Source of the DNA: Epichloe hybrida
Taxonomy: Eukaryota > Ascomycota > Sordariomycetes > Hypocreales > Clavicipitaceae
Length of the DNA stretch: 64,000 nucleotides
Reading direction: 5' to 3'
Assembly (NCBI GenBank): GCA_019022495.1
Contig: JAFEKR010000002.1
Coordinates: forward strand, 496,001-560,000
This document shows, in pieces, positions 24,736 to 34,467 of the stretch; position 1 is the stretch's first letter; every line of letters begins with the position of its first letter. The notes under the pieces are model-generated. The model saw nothing but the letters and a program-made list of their open reading frames with translations. It had not been told where the DNA came from and did not search any database. Both the position numbers and the translations under genes were made by a program.

Positions 24736-25908
24736 TCACAAGCCATTTCTTAGCTTCTGCAATTGACTGATAAGCCCGAAACCCCCAGATGATTTGCTCT
24801 CCTCGCCATCTTGTCTCTTCCCCGGTGCGGCAGCCGTTCTCCCCTCCTTTCTAGCGGCCTGGTCCATCTCTCTCATCAACTCCTTGTGCCTGTCCTCGAC
24901 CATCTTGGCCAAGCTCTCTATGAATTTCATGCGGCCCTTCTCCTCCGCCGTGCCCTTCCACACGGTGGTCAACTCCTTGAGCTCCTCGACCCTCGTAGCC
25001 GACTTTTCAATGCCCACCACGACGTCGTCGCTCTTGTACAAGAGGTTCGAAATCTCGTCGCGAAGTCCCTTGAGGACTTGCTGCCCCTTGTCCTCGAAGC
25101 TCTGTGTCGCGGAGCCCGGTTCGGGCGCCGACACGGACAGAAATCCTGAGCTGACGGATACTTCCGAGGGCGGGAACGCAAAGTCCATTGCTTCGCCAAA
25201 TACTTTGATGACGGAGTCGAGGCGCGAGCGGACCAATGTCAGCGTTTGTAGTTGTTTGACGTATTCGGGGTCGGCTGCATTGACGCCATCGACACGAGTA
25301 GTCTTTGCAGCTTCATCATGGGGCGCTGCGCCAACTGCATCATCATTATCGTCGTCGTCTTCTTCGTCATCCGCTTTGTTCGCAGCTGCTTCCCTCTTGT
25401 TACCGTCCGTTCGCAAGCCGCCAGGCACAAACTTCTCAATATCCTCCCGCAATGTCTCATTCAACGTCTCCGACAGACTCAGCGTCTCACCCCTCAGTAA
25501 CTCCACTTGATAGGCCAGACGGCTCCCGCTCCGGAGAATCTCATCCGTCAGCTGGGTGAGCGTGTCGGACAGCCGCGTGGTGTGCGCATTGAGCTGCGAC
25601 AGCAGAGTCTGGGTCTGCGCAGATAGCTCCGCGAGGGGCACATGATTGGTGCTCCCAGATTGAGCCGTACCTGCCGGTTTTGCAGCGAGCGGAGGCAGCC
25701 TGGCGTTCAAGAATGAAGCTGCGTCAAAGGTAGGACTGAGAAACTCGTGAAGAAACTCGTCAGAGGTATGCGTTGACTTGGGTTGGATGGCGACCTTGGA
25801 CTGTGTTGGGGCGTGTGGGCCACTTCGTATGGGCAATGAGGCAGCAGCAGCAGCAGCAGCAGCATTGCTGCTCGTCCGTCGCCGAACGAGGTTTTGGTCC
25901 GAGGCCAT
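24736..25908 (-). CDS. COG7: Conserved oligomeric Golgi complex subunit 7-like protein
   Basis: Single exon, 390 aa. The core is the helical region DEFLHEFLSPTFDAASFLNA followed by LAELSAQTQTLLSQLNAHTT and LAYQVELLRGETLSLSETL, an arrangement I associate with the short fungal proteins annotated as COG7. COG tethers retrograde vesicles at the Golgi. The N-terminus has an Ala run encoded by GCT/GCA codons, the middle an acidic insert (EEDDDDNDD), and the C-terminus conserved helices (FIESLAKMVEDRHKELMREM). It is roughly half the length of animal COG7, as usual for filamentous fungi, which makes the assignment less certain. Divergent from the PLP-homeostasis gene. Confidence 0.65.
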   Translation of the reverse strand: MASDQNLVRRRTSSNAAAAAAAASLPIRSGPHAPTQSKVAIQPKSTHTSDEFLHEFLSPTFDAASFLNARLPPLAAKPAGTAQSGSTNHVPLAELSAQTQTLLSQLNAHTTRLSDTLTQLTDEILRSGSRLAYQVELLRGETLSLSETLNETLREDIEKFVPGGLRTDGNKREAAANKADDEEDDDDNDDAVGAAPHDEAAKTTRVDGVNAADPEYVKQLQTLTLVRSRLDSVIKVFGEAMDFAFPPSEVSVSSGFLSVSAPEPGSATQSFEDKGQQVLKGLRDEISNLLYKSDDVVVGIEKSATRVEELKELTTVWKGTAEEKGRMKFIESLAKMVEDRHKELMREMDQAARKEGRTAAAPGKRQDGEESKSSGGFGLISQLQKLRNGL

Positions 25909-26350
25909 TGCGTGCTGTGATGGCCTGTCGATTCTGTCACATCAACGGGTGGACTCGACACCGACTGGCGATGCATCCAAGTCGGCGCCTGCGGACTTGA
26001 GGTCAATGAATTGAAACCGTGTTTCATGGCGGCTTGCATGTGTGGGCAACTCAACTGGTGAGCGGCGGCACTGTACACTCCACTGTACACCCCACTGTAC
26101 CTACATAACCCCACTGTGCATATGTACACCCCCACTGTACGGATCCGTACTCCGTAGTGCAAGTGGCAACCACCTCTCTTTCATCTCTTTCACTTGATCA
26201 TCAGTCGGGGCCGCCGACAATGACCCGGGCACCCTAATAATACACCCACTGTAATAATGAGAGGAACGTCAAATTGGTCACAGCTCACCACTCACCACAA
26301 TTCCCTTCTCCTCTCATCATCCCCGACCAGCCCCTACATGATCATCAGAC
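25909..26350. promoter_or_regulatory. Divergent promoter COG7-like / PLP protein with CACTGTAC cluster
   Basis: CACTGTAC occurs at 26069, 26081, 26093 and 26133, with a variant (CACTGTGC) at 26112; the first three are exactly 12 bp apart. CCACTGTA recurs at 26245. TACTCCGTAG lies at 26148. This is the densest cluster of the motif in the window and sits between two start codons 442 bp apart, so a regulatory role is plausible but untested. Confidence 0.5.
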
Positions 26351-27379
26351 ATGAGCGAGCCCGACGAAATGCGCGTAGACCCCGCGAGAGCCCAAGCTCT
26401 GATCTCTCGGCTCTCCTCCGTCAAAGACCGCATCGACGCATTGGCAAATGGTCGAAACGTATGTCAGTCACGACTTCACGACAAAAAGCCGCTTCACTTA
26501 CACCAAAGCCAACCCAACTCAGCTCCAAATCAAAAGTGTACTCTTTCACTGGACCATCCTGACTTTCAAGGCAGATCAGACTCGTCGCCGTTTCCAAACT
26601 AAAGCCTGCAAATGACATCCTCGCCCTCCATCAAGCACCGACCTCTCACGAGCACTTTGGCGAAAACTACGCCCAGGAGCTGTCGCAAAAGGCACAGTTG
26701 CTGCCCAAGAGTATAAAATGGCACTTCATCGGGGGCCTGCAATCTGGTAACAAGTCTTCCCTCCTTCCTCTCGGACCAAAATCGCGCCATAAGAAACCTC
26801 CGTCTTCGAAACAATACCGAGAGCGTCCGTCGTGGAGTCGTGACTGACACGCACACAAACCCAGGTCACTGCAAGACCCTCGCCAAGATCCCCAACCTCT
26901 TCTGCGTATCCTCCGTGGATACCCTCAAAAAGGCCACTCTCCTCAACTCCTCCCGCGGGAACAACCTCACCTCGGCACCGTCTCTGCCCAAACTCTCCGT
27001 CCACGTGCAGGTCAACACGTCCGGGGAGGAAGCCAAGTCGGGCTGCGCGCCGGGCGAGGACACCGTCTCGCTATGTCGCGCCATCGTCAACTCGTGTCCG
27101 AACCTGCGTCTCCTCGGTCTCATGACCATCGGGGCAATCGCGCGGAGCAAGGCCACGACAGCGGAGCACCAAAACGAAGACTTTGTGGCCTTGACGCAAC
27201 AGCGGGACTTGGTCAGCAGGGAGCTGGGCTTGGACGCAGACAGGCTGGAGCTGAGCATGGGCATGAGCGAGGACTTTGAGGGCGCCATCACAATGGGAAG
27301 CGGGGAGGTGAGAGTCGGGAGCACCATATTTGGACAAAGACCTGCGAAAGGTGATGCCAAGATTCACGCAGTGACTTGA
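26351..27379 (+). CDS. PLPBP: Pyridoxal phosphate homeostasis protein (YggS/PLPBP family)
   Basis: PLP-binding, non-catalytic protein of the alanine-racemase-like YggS/PROSC family (yeast YBL036C) that buffers vitamin B6. Exons are 26351-26458, 26575-26746 and 26865-27379; introns of 116 and 118 bp with CTGAC branch sites; 264 aa. Visible landmarks are the PLP-lysine segment IRLVAVSKLKP built across intron 1, FGENYAQE, WHFIGGLQSGHCK built across intron 2, GLMTIG and the closing block MGMSEDFEGAITMGSGEVR with VGSTIFG. Order and length match the family. The GGLQSGHCK variant differs from the bacterial HLQSNK form but keeps the lysine. The first 35 residues are poorly conserved. Confidence 0.95.
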
Positions 27380-27850
27380 GTCGTTGGTTTGTTTTGTTCG
27401 TCATACACTAACGAAACCCTCCAGCTTTCACCATTGGTTGTCCTTGAACGGGACACGCGTAAGAAAATATGGGAGTATTTCGGCAGTTATTATAAAGGCC
27501 TTGGACTTTAATAAAAGGGTTTTCATAGTAAAAGGGGGGTTTTTTTTTTTTCCTCATAACACAATGGATGCCGCTATGATACTCGGCTAAAGAAACGTCG
27601 ACGACACCTGAACATAAACAGACTACGCGGCATCCCCACCCCAACCTTCCTTTCCCACCACAGTTCCAGCCCCTTTCAAAGCCATTTACAAACAAAATTC
27701 TATTGACCATGCCAGTAGTCAATCTATCTGCCCGATTTCAAGAACCAAATGTGAAGAGGTGGAGACCTTCCAAGCACCAAATCTGCCACCAAACTCCCCC
27801 ACGTCGTCCCCACCCCAAGTATATAAAACATATATGCGCCTCCCTCTTTC
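27380..27850. other. Intergenic: 3' region of PLP gene, upstream of 5S rRNA
   Basis: No protein gene recognised. There is a G7/T10 run near 27535-27551. The short frames present have no family motifs. Confidence 0.55.
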
Positions 27851-27969
27851 ACATACGACCACAGCCGCCAGTAAACCTCAGGATCCCGTCCGATCTCCCA
27901 CGATAAGCTGGCGAGCGCTGGATTAGTAGTTGGGTCGGTGACGACCAGCGAACACCCGGTGTTGTATGT
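27851..27969 (+). rRNA. rrn5S: 5S ribosomal RNA gene (dispersed copy)
   Basis: The 119-bp segment begins ACATACGAC and ends GTTGTATGT, which pair as the closing helix I (nine pairs including G-T). It contains the highly conserved fungal blocks GGATCCCGTCCG and GTAGTTGGGTCGGTGACGAC followed by CAGCGAA. Helix II can form from CGCCAG with CTGGCG. A T5 run (27971-27975) follows at once, as expected for RNA polymerase III termination. Internal control sequences are therefore present. It differs from the commoner filamentous-fungal type at several stem positions, so it is either a minor functional variant or a recently inactivated copy. 5S genes are dispersed singly in many ascomycetes, which fits its place between two protein genes. 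Confidence 0.88.
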
Positions 27970-27970
27970 C

Positions 27971-27975
27971 TTTTT
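27971..27975 (+). terminator. RNA polymerase III T-run terminator of 5S gene
   Basis: Five T residues begin two bases after the end of the 5S RNA, typical for polymerase III. Confidence 0.7.
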
Positions 27976-28357
27976 GCCCGACGTGACAATGTGTGTCTTT
28001 GATTTTTTTTGGTTGGTTTGGCAGGATGCTTGATTTCTTGGTCATCCAGCCAGGTGACGAGACAGAAACGCGCGTGAAAAGTCTAGTTGCATCTGCACAC
28101 AAACATGTAACGAAATGCCACGACAAGGCGGTATGATGAAAATTTGACTGAGATATATCAACTTGGTATCGACGACCTTCAAGACCCCTTCTCCCGACGC
28201 ACTCCCCCGTACTGACGATGCCAATAGATGGTAAAGGCCCATTTTTTTTTTTCCTGCAGGCAGATCTCCTCCCGTGTGCTTGAAATCAATTAATCCTCCA
28301 TAACGCCACAATGCTTCCGTGCTTCCAAACCTCCTACCTGGCAGTACAAATTTCATC

Positions 28358-31300
28358 TCACACCTTTCCAAATCGAGAGACCATGACATTCCCGAAAGAG
28401 TCAGATATTTCGTCTCGAGTCGGCGCGCGGTAGTCCGAAGCGATCGGCTGGCCTTGGGCAAGTCTGTCCTGCATCAGTTTTAGGAGAATGGTGGGGACTG
28501 AATCGTCGGTAGCACGAATCGTAAGTCGAATCATCTATTGCTCGTTAGTCATTAGTCTTTGCCACAGTTGGTTGGGGCCAAATTGGAAGAAAGGTAGTTT
28601 ATTACCTGGGTAGAATAGTTGGGCTCCAGACGTAAGAGACATCCGAATTTTCCTCCTTCAGAAGTATGCATAACGCTGGCGCCCACCAAATTCTTGGGAT
28701 TAGGGTCAACCATGTCCAACAAGTGCCATCGGAAACCCTCAACGGTGTTCTTGACGAATGACTCGGTGAGCTCTCTCTTTCCCCCAGTTACGCCGAAAAT
28801 GGTTTGTGCTTCGCGAGTATCGGCTCCGATCTGCTTCCACCGCTTGAAAAAGTCCTCGGCAGACAAATCCGCGGGATCCATAAACTTGTGTGCAGCTACA
28901 GGCAACTTGAGAGTCACGGCTTGCAGAGCCCCTGCCAGGTAACTGATGCGGACCGTCGGGCTCTTCTCAAAGATCTTTTTGCATTCAAACATGACAACCT
29001 GCTGAGTCTGGCCACCAGGAGCAATGGTGCTATCTGGAAGACCTTTGACATCCCATGATAGTTTATTCTTCTCGTTCTTGTCCAGGTCCAGCGTTGTAGT
29101 AAACGACGTCATCGCAGAAGGTGACTTGTTTGAAAAATATGTAATAAGGCACGCCATTTGTCCGCGATATTCTGATCGAACACCAATTTGAACTTGACCA
29201 TCCTCATACAAGATGCCGTCAGAACGAAGCATCAATTTCTCGAAGCCCTTTTCCCATCCTGGAGACAAATGAGCTGCACTAGCCAAGTTAGGATTTTCAA
29301 GCATTTTGGCTTCTGCTGGAGACGGAGCGTTAAAGTCCAAGCCGGCAAGATCGCTGGCACCATCGGCACCTCTACTGGCCTTGGACCCGTTGGTTGCCGC
29401 AGCGGAGTTGATTGTTCTTCCAAGGCCGCCAGGCTTCGCCATGCCTAACTCGCTGCCATCCACATTGGCATCCTTGCCTCCAACAACCCAGGTCCGTCGG
29501 TCACTGGTGTTGGCGTGCTTTTGATGTAATCGTGACAAGAGGGCAGATTCTCGCTGGGGAAACGGCGGCATCTCGTCGCAAACCGTTCTCAGAAGATCGT
29601 CGGTAGGCATGTTGGCCAGAGTGAGGTACTCACATGCTCGCTGCTGCATCTCCGAATCCAGTGCATGACTGTATACCTCGAATGTGTGAAGTAGCTGTGG
29701 TTTAATCTCAGGGAACAAGTTCACAAACTTGATGAAGCAAGATAGAATCATGGCTCTTGTGCTGGGAGAGCAACCCGAGAGCTTTCCCTGGAGAGCCATG
29801 AACTGCTCGATCGGACTGCATCGAGGTTGGTCGGCGACCAAGTGGCCGAACTCGCCCATGATGTACGCTCCAATCTTGACTAACATCTCGTGACAGTGAT
29901 CGGCCTTGATGTACTGCAACGCAGTTTGCGCCGCGTATACCTGGAGGTCCTCATTGTTGGTAACAATCTGAATGACACGCTGCCAGACTTCATCGCTGAC
30001 GTGATCACCAGCCATGGCAATCAAACGCAATGAGATGTCGACATACCACTGGACATCAGTGGCATACTTTTCAGTAAGAATGGCAATCTTAAGAACCATT
30101 TCCTCACGAATGGCGAAGTCTGCATTCTGGAGGAAGTGCAAGAGCTCAACCACAATGATTCTCGCGTTGGTGGCGTCGCACATACTGTATAGAAGATCCA
30201 AACCTTTCCGACGAACACTGATGTCTCGATCTTTCAATGATCCCAGAATGATGCCTTGATGTTGCTTGATGGGTATCAGAGTCTCGGTTCGGGCAGCAAG
30301 ATGCGTCATTGCTTCCAACCCGAGATAACGAACATTCGTCTCCCTGCTCTGAATGAACCGGCCAAGACGAGAAGATATCTGCTTCATGAGTGCGTGCTCT
30401 GTGTCTAAATGAATGATCAGATTAATGGCCTCGAACAGGACAGAATTCTGCGCATTGTTTTGCTGGACATTTTTCTGAGCTTCCATGGCAAGATTCAAAA
30501 TCTTCTGTAGGGATTCTCGTATCATGTCTCGGACATGTGTATCGTCTGTGATGGTTGAATCATGTCAGCTCGAAGAAGCAGGCTTTCGATTCGAGCCAAG
30601 TGACAACGTACCGGAGGGCGGGAAGTATTGCAGCAATCGAATAAGCTTGATTTGTAACCAAGGACAAGGAACCTTGTAGTACAGATAGTCGGTAGTGTAC
30701 TCGCCATCAATGACTATGCGCTTAAGACGGGCCGCGGCTTTCGTACATGCGCCCTTGTAGCCGTCGGGACTATCCTGAGCCAGAGCCATGACCAAAGAAG
30801 TTACAGAGAGGGCCACTCCAAGATCGGTATCGTCCATGAGGTGGATGATGCGCTCCGCCCACAGTGGCGACACTATTTCGGGATGTTTTCGATATAGGCG
30901 GAGCAAAGTCAAGGCTGCCTTCTTCTTCACAAAAGACTTGGAGGTTCTATATTCCGATGGTCAGCCTTTATGGTTTGAATCAGGGATGCTGGGGGTTAGT
31001 TCATACGGTGAAATCAGAAGTCTATGGACCTCCGAGCTGAGAGCTTCCCCCATTTCCCGTCCTCCTACATTGGCAATGGCATGCAATGCCAGACAATTGA
31101 ACAACTCGTTGTTATCCAACAGATCCTTCCGTATGCTGTTCACGACAAGGTGCAGCAGCTCATGCTTCTCGTGGAGGAACAGAGTCATGGCAAGATAGCC
31201 AATCTGCTTTTCCGAGTATTTCTGTGCCGAGATCAGGTTGACGGCCTCGAGATGGCCAAAATCAACATCCCAGCCCAGAATGTAGATGTAGAGGAGCTTG

Positions 31301-31503
31301 CAGACGTATTTCTTCTTGTGGTAGCCACTCAAGTTGCCATCCTTGAACTTTTGCCGAATATTGGCCAGTTCCTTGTTAATTCTCTTCTCTTCCAACTCGC
31401 GAGCACGCGCATTTCTCAAGTCGGCAATGAACTGCACCAGGCCTCGCATGTTGGAATTGCTGCTACTCGAACGGCCGAGGAAGCCGCCTCCTGGTGTCGC
31501 CAT
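28358..31503 (-). CDS. APL3: AP-2 complex subunit alpha
   Basis: Large adaptin of the clathrin adaptor AP-2, acting at the plasma membrane in endocytosis. Exons on the minus strand are 31503-31007, 30946-30612, 30545-28606 and 28534-28358; introns of 60, 66 and 71 bp; 982 aa. The N-terminal trunk starts MRGLVQFIADLRNARARELE and has KKKYVCKLLYIYILGWDVDFG. ISP-TSKSFVKKKAALTLLR forms across intron 1 and PPS-DDTHVRDMIRESLQKI across intron 2. The hinge is near residues 640-700, then the beta-sandwich and platform ear domains. The last exon (MIRLTIRATDDSV onward, ending FGKV) is only recovered by removing the third intron. The start is the ATG at 31503 in good context; the upstream TTG is not needed. 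Confidence 0.96.
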
Positions 31504-32250
31504 GGTCAAAGTTGCCCCTCAGCCCCTGGCTGGCCCCGAATCTCGGCTCGTCTATTCCGTCGGTCGAGCAAACCAAGTGATAGTTCGCAGCACTCTTGCA
31601 GTATGGGTCACGCATCGACCGGTCCAAGCCGCAGTCGCATGATTCAGCTGTTCGGCGACTGTAGAAGCAATATGTCGCTCCGTCTTGCTGCGTCTTGCTG
31701 ACGTCGTTGAACGGGCTAGCTTGTTGGTAATAAGAAGTGGTGTACGGAGTACTCCGTAAGGTCTCGAGAACCAAAAAGTGGGGCGTGGCACGAGTAACGC
31801 CGGCTTCGCAGGAGCTATCATCATCTCACCTGTCTCATCACTGACAAGCAATGGCAATGACAATTCCTGCCTTCCCGACTTGCTGACTGATTGATCTGTC
31901 GCTTCTGTTGGCATCTGTAAGCATCTGCTAGGAATACAAAGTAGATAAGAGTACGGAGTAGAACCTCTATTCGATTCTATTTATTGGGGGAAACGCCTAC
32001 ACCCACCGTCACTGAAAATAGATCATGAAGCTACAGTGGGGTGTACAGTGTGTACATACACCGTACTGCTGTTCGCCCATCGGAGGAATCCAATGGGGCC
32101 ACCCATACAGTACCAAAATGTGGGTGGATCCCGGCACCCTGCCTGAGGCCTCACCACTCACTGTCAAAGGGATGTAATGAATACAGCAACACCAGACGAC
32201 ACAAAATACTGGTATACGACCTCTCAAACACACGCACAAAACTTGCCCCA
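31504..32250. promoter_or_regulatory. Divergent promoter AP-2 alpha / NDUFAF5
   Basis: The interval holds the only complete palindrome TACGGAGTACTCCGTA in the window (31743-31758), a half site at 31952 and GTACAGTG at 32043. No ORF with support lies here. CGTCTTGCTG occurs as a short direct repeat near 31682-31702. Confidence 0.5.
31743..31758. promoter_or_regulatory. Palindrome TACGGAGTACTCCGTA
   Basis: Perfect 16-bp palindrome about 240 bp upstream of the AP-2 alpha start. Half sites TACGGAGTA/TACTCCGTA recur at twelve other non-coding places in the window. Function unknown. Confidence 0.55.
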
Positions 32251-33420
32251 ATGTCAGCATGTGCCAAATGCACCCCAGCGCTGGGCAATACTTGGCACAG
32301 AATACGCAGCGCCTCTATCCAAGGCAATAGCCAGCGATGGTACGCAGTCCACTCTTCGGGCGCCCCACGCTTCCAGGTTTTCAATCGAAGAACGAAATGG
32401 ATGCAAAAGGAGCGCGCGGCTTCAAAGCCCGAACAAAGCCGGCAGGCAGACTATCTGAAGGACGAGGTCGCCATACGGGTTTCGGAGAGACTGTTGGTAA
32501 GCCAAATCTCCCCCCCCCCAAACCAACCAAGCTCGCAGTTGCTCGGTGTCCCAGCGCTCATGAAACCACCCCCCGTCCCCCCCGGATGTTCCTGCCAGGA
32601 CATCAACCGACATTTCCCACGAGTCCTCGATCTAGGCGCGAACTCATGTAACCTGGCGAGAGCACTCGTCCGCGACAATCCTGCGCCCCATCCAGCAATC
32701 CCCGAATCTGCTCCTCTATCAACACGAATATCAGAATTGCTCGCCGCGGAATCGTCCGAGTCGCTGTTGTACCGCGACGCCGACCATGAATTCAATAAGA
32801 AGATCAACATCACCCGGCAGGTTCTGCAGGACGAAGAGAGCATACCGTTCGAGCCCGAGTCATTTGATCTCGTCATGAGCTCCCTCAGCATGCACTGGAT
32901 CAACGACCTCCCGGGCGTTCTGTCTCAGATCAACAGTGTTTTGAAGCCGGATTCTCCCTTCGTTGGTGCGATGCTCGGGGGGGACACCCTGTTCGAGCTT
33001 CGTACGTCCCTTCAACTAGCTGAACAGGAACGAAGAGGAGGTATCTCGCCGCACGTGTCGCCGCTCGCAGACGTTCGAGACGTAGGGGGCTTGCTCCAAA
33101 AGGCAGGGTTCAAGATGTTGACCGTGGACGTGGACGACATCATTGTCGACTACCCTGATACCTTTGCCTTGATGGAAGATCTCCAAGCTATGGGAGAGAG
33201 CAACGCCATTCTCGGCAGAGAAATGGGCCCGATTCGCAGAGACGTGCTCGTGGCAAATGACGCCATCTATAGAGCGTTGCATGGAAATGAGGACGGGTCG
33301 ATTCCAGCGACTTTTAGAATCATATACATGATCGGGTGGAAGGAAGGGGAGAATCAGCCAAAACCACTACCTAGGGGAAGCGGCGAGGTCAACCTGAAGG
33401 ATATCTTGGAAAAGAAATAG
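32251..33420 (+). CDS. NDUFAF5: NDUFAF5-like methyltransferase, complex I assembly
   Basis: Class I SAM-dependent methyltransferase-fold protein. The animal homologue acts on NDUFS7 in complex I assembly in the mitochondrial matrix. Exons are 32251-32496 and 32599-33420; 355 aa. The N-terminus is Arg-rich with few acidic residues (a presequence), followed by FNRRTKWMQKERAA and VAIRVSERLL. Removing the 102-bp intron joins RLL to DINRHFPRVLDLGANSCNLA, the SAM-binding motif I. Later landmarks are FDLVMSSLSMHWINDLPG and GGDTLFELRTSLQLAEQERR. The intron length is a multiple of three with no in-frame stop, so retention would add 34 residues rather than truncate. The frame is open farther upstream but without an earlier ATG. 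Confidence 0.92.
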   Translation: MSACAKCTPALGNTWHRIRSASIQGNSQRWYAVHSSGAPRFQVFNRRTKWMQKERAASKPEQSRQADYLKDEVAIRVSERLLVSQISPPPNQPSSQLLGVPALMKPPPVPPGCSCQDINRHFPRVLDLGANSCNLARALVRDNPAPHPAIPESAPLSTRISELLAAESSESLLYRDADHEFNKKINITRQVLQDEESIPFEPESFDLVMSSLSMHWINDLPGVLSQINSVLKPDSPFVGAMLGGDTLFELRTSLQLAEQERRGGISPHVSPLADVRDVGGLLQKAGFKMLTVDVDDIIVDYPDTFALMEDLQAMGESNAILGREMGPIRRDVLVANDAIYRALHGNEDGSIPATFRIIYMIGWKEGENQPKPLPRGSGEVNLKDILEKK

Positions 33421-33670
33421 AAGCAGCACATGGACAATCAATTAAGACCATGTACTCTAGCCCAATGGAGGGCACAATTCAACACCAATACCAAGGCAAT
33501 TGTTCAAAACTTCACTCGTCATGTTCGTCATGTTCGTCATGTTGCGTCAAAGGGACATTTTGAAACCCGACCCCCCCCCCCCCCAAAGTCTATTTTTCAG
33601 CATCCATTTCTCGTCTCCTATCATTCTACACCCTTCGCCAATCCGTCATGGTACGTCCGATGCATCCCAA
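33421..33670. other. Convergent intergenic region NDUFAF5 / ARPC5
   Basis: It holds three copies of GTTCGTCAT (about 33513-33541), a C run near 33571-33585 and one unit of the 50-bp duplication at the ARPC5 3' end (33621-33670). Confidence 0.6.
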
Positions 33671-33716
33671 TCATTCTACACCCTTCGCCAATCCGTCATG
33701 GTACGTCCGATGCATC
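33621..33716. repeat. 50-bp tandem duplication across the ARPC5 stop
   Basis: The word TCATTCTACACCCTTCGCCA and the following bases to GATGCATC occur at 33621 and again at 33671, 50 bp apart; 46 bases are identical. Copies differ just after GATGCATC (CCCAA in the first, AACCC in the second). On the minus strand the second copy is read first and carries the ARPC5 stop codon. Confidence 0.95.
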
Positions 33717-34467
33717 AACCCAGCAACATCAACAACCTTCTCATGCCAGCTAAGAAGCACGCTCATCGCCGCAGCAGCAGGCTCGTTCGAAGCACCCGGT
33801 CTGGAACCAACCTGGCTGAACCCCCCCGTCGATTGCCGCGCAACTTTTGATCCCCTTCCGCTATTTGATTGTCCCATAGACATCCCCTTGTAGCTATGCG
33901 TCAAACCCAAAGTCAGTGTCATAACTCTCTTTTCGTGACAACCAAAATTTAAGAGCTCATGCATTATCTTACATATACTTCATCAGGACGTCGAGACATT
34001 CGTTGCCGCCCTGTGATTCGTAGATTTTCTTTAGGAGCGGGCTCATGTCACTGGCTTTAATCGATTGCAAGACCTCAATAACGGTTTGGAGATGTGCATC
34101 CTGTCCAAACGAGTTAGCACCCCTTTCATCTTTTCCGGAGGAGGTGCGCAATCCCTGGCAAGTGGCTCTGGGCATACTTGCGATGCCAGGTGTGTTAGAA
34201 GAGAGGACGCACCTTTGCTCCCTCGGCTCCATTGTAAACCGGCGTCTCCAGACATCCCCTGAGCGCGCCTTCGGCATCTCCTCCTTGTAGGAGTTGCCTG
34301 ACCTGCCCTGCTAGTTGACGGGTTTCAGCTTCACTGATCTCCGGCTGTGGTGGGTGCAGCGTGGAGACGTCGAAGTTGACGGACGAATCCTCGTTGTAGG
34401 CGTCGATATTGATGGTTCGCCATGCGTCGCTCAGCGTGGCGCTCGTGTGCTGCTGGATGATTGACAT
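33671..34467 (-). CDS. ARPC5: Arp2/3 complex subunit 5 (p16)
   Basis: Small subunit of the Arp2/3 actin-nucleating complex. Exons on the minus strand are 34467-34213, 34100-33973 and 33893-33671; introns of 112 and 79 bp with CTAAC and CTGAC branch sites; 201 aa. Family features are AWRTINIDAYNEDS near the start, VLQSIKASDMSPLLKKIY, NECLDVLMKYIYKGM formed across intron 2, and MSVLLSWHEKVVDVAG. A low-complexity insert precedes the last block, as in other fungi. The usual C-terminus after the WHEK block (of the type GSIVRVLTARKTV in animals) is missing. The frame instead runs through a 50-bp tandem duplication and ends LAKGVE. The second copy still encodes a related GCIGRTMTDWRRV-stop, out of frame. 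Confidence 0.9.

Noticed and set aside
31504..31509. Upstream TTG start for AP-2 alpha (and similarly at 53545 for VPH1)
   Set aside because: Both genes have an ATG in good context a few codons downstream; non-ATG starts are not needed.
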